Both the position numbers and the translations under genes were made by a program. This document shows positions 1 through 5,147 of a stretch of 5,147 nt of DNA, piece by piece (within the stretch, counting starts at the first letter, position 1; every line of letters starts with the position of its first letter). The stretch spans positions 1 through 5,147 of the forward strand of contig JAGAFH010000111.1 of the NCBI GenBank assembly GCA_017612755.1, in the 5' to 3' direction. The notes under the pieces are model-generated. The model saw only the letters and a program-made list of their open reading frames with translations. It did no database searches and was not told the origin of the DNA. Origin of the DNA: Clostridiales bacterium. Its GTDB lineage: Bacteria > Bacillota > Clostridia > Saccharofermentanales > Saccharofermentanaceae.

Positions 1-854
1 CAGTCTTTTCCGTATGCGGACGAAAGCCTGGTGATCATTCCCTTTTCTATGATGGAGGAAATTATAACGATCCCGATTATCTCTATGATTACAGATATAT
101 GTGTCACTATACATACGACGGATCAAGAAGTATTGGCTACGATCCTGATTTTCTCAACTCGATCTCTGTTCTTGACAGCCTCCCCATGATCACTGATGTG
201 GGTACAGGGGATAATATGACCTACACGGTCCTTGTCAATTATACGACCCATTCTGAGATGATATTGAAGGAGCCTGAGTATTCTCCCGAATACCGTACCA
301 ATAACACCCAATATGATGAGGCTAACAGTTCCAGATTCACCTTAGGTGACGAAAGCCTCAATGTGGAGAATTACAGAGGCCTTTCCCATTACCAGGTCAA
401 TGCGGCAGCTTACATAAGGCTGGGCCTCTGGTTTGACTATCTGAGGGAACAGGGGGTTTATGACAACACCAGGATCATCATAGTTTCAGACCACGGATAT
501 GATCTGGGATTAAAGCCAGACTGGAGCAATGATTCCGTATCTGCGGAAGTTTATAATCCGGTCCTTATGGTCAAGGATTTTGATGCGGAAGGGTTTACGG
601 TCTCTAATGAGTTTATGACTAATGCGGATACTCCTTTCCTGGCAGTAACAGGCCTTATCGAAGACCCGGTAAATCCTTTTACGGGAAATCCGGTAGACAC
701 GTCATATAAGGATGACGGAGAAGTCACGGTATTTGCTTCTCACGATTTCTTCATAGGGGACAACAACGGAACGGCCTTTATTCCGGGACCGTGGTATTAT
801 GTTTCTGATGATATGAGAGATATTGATAACTGGGAGTATGCGGGGGAATGGTGA
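1..854 (+). CDS. C-terminal part of a sulfatase/alkaline-phosphatase-fold surface protein, paralogue of the next gene (5' partial)
   Basis: The reading frame is open from base 3 to the TGA at 852-854, and the gene enters from the left, so the ATG at 99 is internal and not the start. From about base 42 the product aligns closely with residues 593-857 of the downstream fusion protein. Shared elements are LVNYT-THSE (the His codon is at 249-251, a likely active-site histidine), YDNTRIIIV-SDHGY (Asp and His codons at 489-494, typical sulfatase-fold metal ligands), NEFMTNAD, LIEDPVNPFT, a late SHD (about 739-747) and the tail WEYAGEW. By analogy the missing N-terminal part is probably also YidC-like plus membrane helices, which is inference. 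The domain should lie outside the membrane and hydrolyse or transfer a phosphate, sulfate or phosphoglycerol ester; the substrate is unknown. In bases 1-41 this frame does not match the paralogue, whereas the +2 frame (2-31) does, so a frameshift is possible there. Confidence 0.8.
   Translation, partial: VFSVCGRKPGDHSLFYDGGNYNDPDYLYDYRYMCHYTYDGSRSIGYDPDFLNSISVLDSLPMITDVGTGDNMTYTVLVNYTTHSEMILKEPEYSPEYRTNNTQYDEANSSRFTLGDESLNVENYRGLSHYQVNAAAYIRLGLWFDYLREQGVYDNTRIIIVSDHGYDLGLKPDWSNDSVSAEVYNPVLMVKDFDAEGFTVSNEFMTNADTPFLAVTGLIEDPVNPFTGNPVDTSYKDDGEVTVFASHDFFIGDNNGTAFIPGPWYYVSDDMRDIDNWEYAGEW
607..629 (+). repeat. 23-base perfect direct repeat between the two paralogues (other copy 3174-3196)
   Basis: Bases 607-629 and 3174-3196 are identical and encode the same NEFMTNAD/DEFMTNAD segment in both genes. 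It is the longest perfect match I noticed in a broader paralogous alignment covering roughly 42-854 and 2627-3421. It reflects duplication of a coding region and is not a mobile element end or recombination site. It could still serve as a short homology for recombination or as a point of mis-assembly. Confidence 0.7.
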
Positions 855-856
855 TG
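842..856 (+). promoter_or_regulatory. Stop/start overlap and weak Shine-Dalgarno that decide the start of the fusion gene
   Basis: The upstream gene ends at TGA 852-854. Two ATGs in the downstream frame are available: 848-850, formed out of frame by the final Glu-Trp codons of the upstream gene, and 854-856, sharing its A with the stop. The G-rich run 842-847 lies 6 bases before the second ATG but directly abuts the first, while GGAG at 833-836 lies 11 bases before the first. Neither is strong. This fits translation by ribosomes finishing the upstream gene (translational coupling, inferred). Confidence 0.55.
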
Positions 857-3421
857 GAAATACTTGGTATCATCTATCAGATCATAATCGGTCCTCTGGA
901 ACTTTTATTCGAGTTCGTGTTTTCGGTCTCCTATAAGCTTATCCGGGATCCCGGGATCTGTATCATCATCCTCAGTATCGTCATGAACCTTCTGGCCCTG
1001 CCTTTGTACAGAAGAGCAGATGCTCTCCAGAAGGAAGCCTCTGACAAGCAGAAGAAGGTACAGCCCTGGCAGGATAAGATACGGAAGACCTTTAAAGGCG
1101 ATGAGCGCTTCATGATGCTGCAGGCGTATAACAGGGAAAAGGAAGTAAGGCCTACGGACGTCCTTAAAGGTTCCATGTCCCTTCTTCTGGAGATACCTTT
1201 CTTCATAGCTGCCTACAGGATGCTGTCAGGTCTGGCTCTTTTGAACGGTAAGACCTTCGGCCCCCTCAAAGACCTTGGATCTCCCGACGGTCTTCTTGTG
1301 ATCGGCACTGTGGCTGTCAATGTACTTCCTGTACTTATGACGGTTATCAACCTGATATCTTCAAGTATCTATCTGAAGGGGTCTGACATTAAGGGAAAGA
1401 TCCAGCTCTACGGGATCGCCGCCATCTTCCTGGTGCTCCTTTATAACTCTCCTTCCGGTCTTGTATTCTACTGGACCTGTAACAACATATTTTCCCTTAT
1501 CAAGAACCTTATCCCCTTTGACAGGATCAAAATGAAAGAGAAGAAGCGATCTTCAGACAAACCTTCCCTTAAGAACACATTTATCCTCTGTGGGATATAT
1601 AACACGGTCTTTGTGGGTCTTCTCGTTCCTTCCATCGTTATAAAGTCTTCCACGGCAGAGTTCGTTAACATGTATTCCATGAGATCCCCGGCGGTCTATC
1701 TTCTCTGGTCTTTTGCTTCCTCGGCAGGATTTTTCCTCCTCTGGGCAGGCGTCATGTACTTTATCTTTACTCCCGGGGCGAGAAGGGTACTGGCTATGAT
1801 ATCAGCTGTTTCAACTGTTATCTTCACCCTTGATCTCGTTATCTTCGGCAGGGAATACGGAGTAATGAGCTCAGCCCTCTATTACTATAACCTGACAATG
1901 GATTACAGGGATTATCTCCTTATAGGGTTTACTCTTGTGATCCTTGTTTCCGTTCTCATGGTAATGTTCAGAAAATACATCCTGAAGGCTATGCCTTTTG
2001 TTGCGGCGGCAGGTATCCTGAGCGTTCTTGTCTGCGGCCTGGCAAATGTTATATCAATATCAGACAACTATAATGAGCTTTCTTATCTTAAAGACCAGCT
2101 GGACTATGCAAAGATCACCCTTTCCAAAGATAAGCAGAATGTGGTGGTCGTCATGCTGGACCGGGCGGTAGGAGTCTTTGTTCCTTACTGTTTTAATGAA
2201 AGGCCTGAACTTAAAGAGCAGTTCGACGGTTTCGTTTTCTATGAGAACACCATTTCTTTCGGAGCCCATACAAACACGGCGGCCCCGGCTCTTTACGGAG
2301 GATATGAATACACTCCTGCTAATATGAACTTAAGGGACGGCGAGTCTATCCCGGACAAGCACGATGAAGCTCTTAAGGTGCTTCCCGTCCTTTTCTCTGA
2401 TAATGGTTTTGATGTCACCTTATGTGACCCTTCCTACGCCGGATACGAAGAGATACCTGACCTTTCCGTTTTCGAAGGATATCAGGGTATAGATGCCTAT
2501 ATCACCAACGGAAGATATAACCCCATGAAGGAAGAAGAGGATCAGGATCTCACTTCCCTGTGGAAGAGAAATTTCTTCTGCTATTCACTTATGAGAGTAA
2601 TGCCTCCGTTCCTTCACGAACTTCTATATGATAATGGCCACTATAATATCCCGGATTTCTACAATGAGTTCCGGTTTGTGCCTCTTTTTACCGGATCCGG
2701 CAACCAGTCAAAAGGATATGCTCCGGAATTTATGGATTCCTATTCTGTTCTGGAGGCTCTTCCGGAGATGACGGAGATCTCTTCTTCCGGCAACGGGAGT
2801 TATACGCTCCTGGTAAATTACACTGCCCATTCCGAGGCCATCCTCAAAGAGCCGGAGTATGAACCTGAATTCTTTGTTGACAACACAGAATATGACAGCG
2901 AAAACATAGACCGGTTTGAGGGGCTTAATGTGACACAGTACTGGCAGCTGGCTTCTTATCAGGACAGCATGGCTTCCTATATCCTTCTGGGTAAGTGGTT
3001 TGATGATCTGAGAGAACAGGGAGTATATGACAATACCAGGATCATCATCGTAGCCGACCATGGATATGGCCTTAATGTCATATCAGATTATGACGATGCT
3101 GAGGTCAGTCCTGATTTTTATAACCCGGTGCTTTTTGTCAAGGACTTTGATTCACAGGGATTCAGCATATCCGATGAGTTTATGACTAATGCGGATGTGC
3201 CGTTCCTGGCGGTTGAAGGCCTTATCGAAGATCCTGTTAATCCTTTCACGTCGGAGCCTGTTACAAATGACTATAAGAACGATCTGCCACTTTATATCTT
3301 TGGTTCCCATGATACGTCTATTACTGCGAATAACGGTAATACATTCAACCCGGGCCCCTGGTATAAGGTGGACGGAGATGTGCTGGATATCAACAGTTGG
3401 GAATATGCCGGAGAATGGTAA
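848..3421 (+). CDS. YidC/Oxa1-like insertase module fused to a membrane-anchored LtaS/sulfatase-fold enzyme
   Basis: Complete gene, about 857 residues. Residues 12-30 look like the amphipathic helix that precedes the YidC core. Residues 36-54 are the first core helix, ending NLLALPLYRR. Residues 55-107 are a charged cytoplasmic hairpin (the C1 region). Residues 108-129 (LLLEIPFFIAAY), 149-172, 186-199 and 203-221 (SGLVFYWTCNNIFS) complete the five-helix core. A basic stretch (228-238) is followed by five more hydrophobic segments near 244-265, 283-307, 314-333, 355-374 and 381-402, and basic residues at 312-313 and 375-380 fit the positive-inside rule. From about 428 an extracellular sulfatase/alkaline-phosphatase fold follows: VVVVMLDR (Asp438 metal ligand), SFGAHTNTAAPALYGG (Thr475 or Thr477 as candidate nucleophile), NYTAHSE (His661) and VADHGYG (Asp737, His738). 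Five helices plus such a domain resembles lipoteichoic acid synthase. The insertase groove Arg is Asn47. A start at ATG 854, overlapping the previous stop as TGATG, is equally plausible. The substrate is unknown. Confidence 0.88.
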   Translation: MVMEILGIIYQIIIGPLELLFEFVFSVSYKLIRDPGICIIILSIVMNLLALPLYRRADALQKEASDKQKKVQPWQDKIRKTFKGDERFMMLQAYNREKEVRPTDVLKGSMSLLLEIPFFIAAYRMLSGLALLNGKTFGPLKDLGSPDGLLVIGTVAVNVLPVLMTVINLISSSIYLKGSDIKGKIQLYGIAAIFLVLLYNSPSGLVFYWTCNNIFSLIKNLIPFDRIKMKEKKRSSDKPSLKNTFILCGIYNTVFVGLLVPSIVIKSSTAEFVNMYSMRSPAVYLLWSFASSAGFFLLWAGVMYFIFTPGARRVLAMISAVSTVIFTLDLVIFGREYGVMSSALYYYNLTMDYRDYLLIGFTLVILVSVLMVMFRKYILKAMPFVAAAGILSVLVCGLANVISISDNYNELSYLKDQLDYAKITLSKDKQNVVVVMLDRAVGVFVPYCFNERPELKEQFDGFVFYENTISFGAHTNTAAPALYGGYEYTPANMNLRDGESIPDKHDEALKVLPVLFSDNGFDVTLCDPSYAGYEEIPDLSVFEGYQGIDAYITNGRYNPMKEEEDQDLTSLWKRNFFCYSLMRVMPPFLHELLYDNGHYNIPDFYNEFRFVPLFTGSGNQSKGYAPEFMDSYSVLEALPEMTEISSSGNGSYTLLVNYTAHSEAILKEPEYEPEFFVDNTEYDSENIDRFEGLNVTQYWQLASYQDSMASYILLGKWFDDLREQGVYDNTRIIIVADHGYGLNVISDYDDAEVSPDFYNPVLFVKDFDSQGFSISDEFMTNADVPFLAVEGLIEDPVNPFTSEPVTNDYKNDLPLYIFGSHDTSITANNGNTFNPGPWYKVDGDVLDINSWEYAGEW

Positions 3422-3429
3422 TTTTTCCT

Positions 3430-3457
3430 TTAACAGCGTATAAAAATGTAATATAAT
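3430..3457 (+). promoter_or_regulatory. Sigma-A promoter of the nfnAB-like operon
   Basis: TTAACA at 3430-3435 (five of six bases match TTGACA) is followed after 16 bases by a perfect TATAAT at 3452-3457, in an AT-rich stretch inside an otherwise moderate-GC sequence. Transcription would start near 3464, giving a leader of roughly 40 bases before the ATG at 3503. The -35 box begins 9 bases after the fusion gene's stop, so the redox operon probably has its own transcription start. I see no operator-like inverted repeat next to it. Confidence 0.75.
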
Positions 3458-3489
3458 AATTAGCGTGGCTTATGCCTGATCTGATTTCC

Positions 3490-3494
3490 GGAGG
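3490..3494 (+). promoter_or_regulatory. Ribosome binding site of the NfnA-like gene
   Basis: GGAGG at 3490-3494 lies 8 bases before the ATG at 3503. This near-ideal site fixes the start and contrasts with the weak, coupled start of the fusion gene upstream. Confidence 0.85.
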
Positions 3495-3502
3495 CTATTT
3501 TT

Positions 3503-4396
3503 ATGTATTTGATCAAGAAGAAGAGAGTCCTCCATCAGACGATCTTTCTGATGGATGTCGTTGCTCCCCGCGTTGCCCGCTATTGCGAACCCGGCCAGTT
3601 TGTCATCGTAAGGATCGATGAAGACGGCGAGAGGATCCCCCTTACCATCTGTGACTATGACAGGGAAGAGGGTACCGTCACTATCGTTGTCCAGACTATA
3701 GGAGCAAGTACTACCAGGATGATGGATCTTGAGGAAGGCGGTTATTTCCGTGACTTCGTAGGTCCTCTCGGTAAGCCTTCGGAGCTTGTCACCGATGACA
3801 TCGAAGAAGTTAAGAAGAAAAAGATACTCTTTGTTGCCGGCGGTCTTGGCGCAGCTCCCGTTTATCCCCAGGTCAAGTGGCTTCACGATCACGGGATCGA
3901 TGCCGATGTTATCGTTGGCGCAAAGAACAAGGAGCTTATCATCCTTGAAGATGAGATGAGGGCAGTTGCCGGAAATCTTTATATAACCACAGATGACGGA
4001 TCATATGTGAGAAAGGGTCTTGTTACCGAGGTCATCTCCGATCTTGTGGAGAAGGAAGGCAAGAAGTACGACCTCTGCGTTTCCATCGGACCTATGATCA
4101 TGATGAAGTTCTGTGTTCTTACGACTAAGAAATATGATATTCCCACTATAGTTTCCATGAACCCTCTTATGGTTGACGGTACAGGAATGTGCGGCGGCTG
4201 CAGACTTACAGTCGGTGACGAGGTGAAGTTTGCCTGCATCGACGGTCCCGAGTTTGACGGTTTCAAGGTCAACTTCGACGAGGCTATGGAGAGATCAAGA
4301 CTTTACCGCACCGAGGAGGGCAGGGCTATGCTGGCTCTCAAGGAAGGCGATACGCATCACGGCGGATGCGGATTCTGTGACGGAGGTAACAAATAA
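3503..4396 (+). CDS. nfnA: NfnA-like ferredoxin-NAD(P) oxidoreductase small subunit (sulfide/dihydroorotate dehydrogenase-like FAD/NAD-binding protein)
   Basis: Complete, 297 residues, soluble and cytoplasmic. The order matches the ferredoxin-NADP reductase/PyrK-like family. An N-terminal beta-barrel FAD domain carries PGQFVIVR (30-37), the flavin-binding RIPLTI (44-49) and DFVGPLGKP (84-92). A nucleotide-binding domain carries ILFVAGGLGAAPVYP (108-122) and the NAD(P)-contact region CVSIGPMIMMK (192-202). The [2Fe-2S] region has Cys230, Cys233 and Cys245 in DGTGMCGGCR and FACIDGPEFDG; in NfnA the cluster is held by three Cys and one Asp, which fits what is seen. In the family this subunit takes NAD(H) and passes electrons via FAD and [2Fe-2S] to NfnB, encoded immediately downstream. 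An unusual tail (284-297) adds His-His and Cys289-x-x-Cys292 after the normal domain end. PyrK is less likely because the partner gene is NfnB/GltD-like and no pyrD is seen. Confidence 0.88.
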   Translation: MYLIKKKRVLHQTIFLMDVVAPRVARYCEPGQFVIVRIDEDGERIPLTICDYDREEGTVTIVVQTIGASTTRMMDLEEGGYFRDFVGPLGKPSELVTDDIEEVKKKKILFVAGGLGAAPVYPQVKWLHDHGIDADVIVGAKNKELIILEDEMRAVAGNLYITTDDGSYVRKGLVTEVISDLVEKEGKKYDLCVSIGPMIMMKFCVLTTKKYDIPTIVSMNPLMVDGTGMCGGCRLTVGDEVKFACIDGPEFDGFKVNFDEAMERSRLYRTEEGRAMLALKEGDTHHGGCGFCDGGNK

Positions 4397-4398
4397 TG
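4382..4398 (+). promoter_or_regulatory. Ribosome binding site and TAATG overlap for the NfnB-like gene
   Basis: GGAGG at 4382-4386 lies inside the last codons of the nfnA-like gene, 9 bases before the ATG at 4396-4398. That ATG shares its A with the TAA stop (4394-4396). The arrangement fixes the start and indicates a tightly coupled two-gene operon, as expected for subunits made in equal amounts. Confidence 0.85.
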
Positions 4399-5147
4399 GC
4401 AGCACCGGGATTTGAAAGAGTACCGATAAGTGAGCAGGAGCCTCTTGTCCGTGCAAAGAATTTTGAAGAAGTATGTCTGGGTTATACAGAGGAGGAGGCA
4501 GTACTTGAGGCTTCCAGATGCCTTAACTGTAAGAACCCCAGATGTGTACAGGGATGTCCCGTAAATATCGATATCCCCGCATTTATCACAGCTATCAAAG
4601 AGTCCAGGTTCAAGGACGCATATGATAAGCTTTCTGAGTCCTCAGCACTTCCTGCAGTCTGCGGAAGAGTATGTCCCCAGGAGACCCAGTGTGAGCAGCT
4701 CTGTATAAGAGGTATCAAGGGTGACGCCGTCGCTATCGGTAAGCTTGAGAGATACGCAGCAGACAGGGCAAGGGAAGAGGGCATCAAGCCTGAGCTCAAT
4801 GTTGCTCCCAACGGCCATAAGGTAGCTGTTATCGGTTCCGGACCTGCTGGTATTACCTGTGCCGGAGACCTGGCAAGACTCGGTTACGATGTAACTATCT
4901 TCGAGGCCCTTCATGAGGCCGGCGGAGTCCTTACATATGGTATCCCCGAATTCAGACTTCCCAAGGAAAAGGTAGTTGCCAAGGAGATCGAGAACGTTAA
5001 GGCTCTCGGCGTTAAGATCGAGACAAACGTTGTTATCGGCAAGTCGGTTACTATCGACGAGCTTATGTCCGAGGAGGAATTCGAGGCTGTATTCATCGGT
5101 TCCGGCGTAGGACTTCCCATGTTCATGAAGATCCCCGGCGAGAATGC
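4396..5147 (+). CDS. nfnB: NfnB/GltD-like FAD- and [4Fe-4S]-containing oxidoreductase large subunit (3' partial)
   Basis: Starts MAAPGFERVPISEQ and runs open off the right edge, with 250 codons visible; full-length relatives are around 460-500 residues. The N-terminal cluster domain has Cys42-x2-Cys45-x4-Cys50-x3-Cys54-Pro and a second set Cys89-x3-Cys93-Pro-x5-Cys99-x3-Cys103 (CGRVCPQETQCE), the ligand pattern of the two [4Fe-4S] clusters in NfnB and glutamate synthase small subunits. A Rossmann FAD motif follows (VAVIGSGPAG, 143-152), then FEALHEAGGVLTYGIPEFRLPK (169-190), highly typical of this family. The C-terminal NADP-binding half lies mostly beyond the window. Next to an NfnA-like gene the best reading is the NADPH/ferredoxin subunit of NADH-dependent reduced ferredoxin:NADP oxidoreductase, which interconverts NADH, NADPH and reduced ferredoxin. 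It could instead be annotated as NADPH-dependent glutamate synthase (gltA/gltD); the two are hard to separate by motif. Confidence 0.88.
   Translation, partial: MAAPGFERVPISEQEPLVRAKNFEEVCLGYTEEEAVLEASRCLNCKNPRCVQGCPVNIDIPAFITAIKESRFKDAYDKLSESSALPAVCGRVCPQETQCEQLCIRGIKGDAVAIGKLERYAADRAREEGIKPELNVAPNGHKVAVIGSGPAGITCAGDLARLGYDVTIFEALHEAGGVLTYGIPEFRLPKEKVVAKEIENVKALGVKIETNVVIGKSVTIDELMSEEEFEAVFIGSGVGLPMFMKIPGEN

Noticed and set aside
2708..3061. 117-codon minus-strand open frame inside the fusion gene
   Set aside because: It is fully antisense to the sulfatase-fold domain, whose motifs are conserved with the paralogue; nothing supports independent coding.
607..3196. The direct repeats as ends of a mobile element
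   Set aside because: The repeats lie at equivalent positions inside homologous coding regions; there is no transposase, inverted repeat end or target duplication.
3189..3443. 84-codon plus-strand frame overlapping the end of the fusion gene
   Set aside because: It is out of frame with the conserved C-terminus, has an Arg/Ser-rich composition typical of a shifted frame, and shows no similarity to known proteins.
3422..3485. Possible intrinsic terminator after the fusion gene
   Set aside because: Only a 3-bp stem (GGC-TTAT-GCC, 3467-3476) with no T-run after it; the T-run at 3422-3426 has no preceding GC-rich hairpin. Read-through into the redox operon cannot be excluded.
3458..3502. Riboswitch or leader RNA in front of the NfnA-like gene
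   Set aside because: The leader from the inferred transcription start is only about 40 bases and shows no stable conserved fold.
3470..3892. 140-codon open frame on the minus strand opposite the NfnA-like gene
   Set aside because: It lies antisense to a well-supported gene with full family motifs, shows no recognisable domain and no convincing ribosome binding site; it is a codon-bias shadow.

Overview
The window looks like chromosomal DNA of an anaerobic Gram-positive bacterium of the Clostridia (Lachnospiraceae-like). Four things suggest this: an Nfn-type flavin/iron-sulfur pair, strong GGAGG ribosome binding sites, a consensus sigma-A promoter, and large YidC-plus-sulfatase-fold fusion proteins. 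The last point rests on my recollection of where such proteins occur, not on a search. All genes lie on the + strand and the sequence is almost fully coding.

Left part (1-3421): two tandem paralogous genes for membrane/surface proteins. The first is cut by the window start, and only the end of its extracellular sulfatase/alkaline-phosphatase-fold domain is visible. The second is complete (about 857 residues). It joins a YidC/Oxa1/Alb3-like insertase module, five more predicted membrane helices and an extracellular sulfatase-fold catalytic domain, so it reads as a YidC-like protein fused to an LtaS-like protein. The start codon of the second gene lies inside the last codons of the first, so the two are probably translationally coupled. 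The groove arginine that is nearly invariant in YidC is an asparagine here. The first bases of the window suggest that the upstream copy may carry a frameshift.

Middle (3422-3502): an 81-base gap, the only real intergenic space. It holds a TTAACA-16-TATAAT promoter and a GGAGG site, and no convincing terminator.

Right part (3503-5147): a two-gene operon with overlapping TAATG stop/start. The first gene encodes an NfnA-like FAD/NAD(P)/[2Fe-2S] subunit. The second, cut by the window end, encodes an NfnB/GltD-like FAD protein with two N-terminal four-cysteine clusters. Together they should form a cytoplasmic oxidoreductase that moves electrons between NAD(H), NADP(H) and ferredoxin; a glutamate-synthase-type assignment is the alternative. 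This is housekeeping redox metabolism and has no evident functional link to the surface-protein pair upstream.
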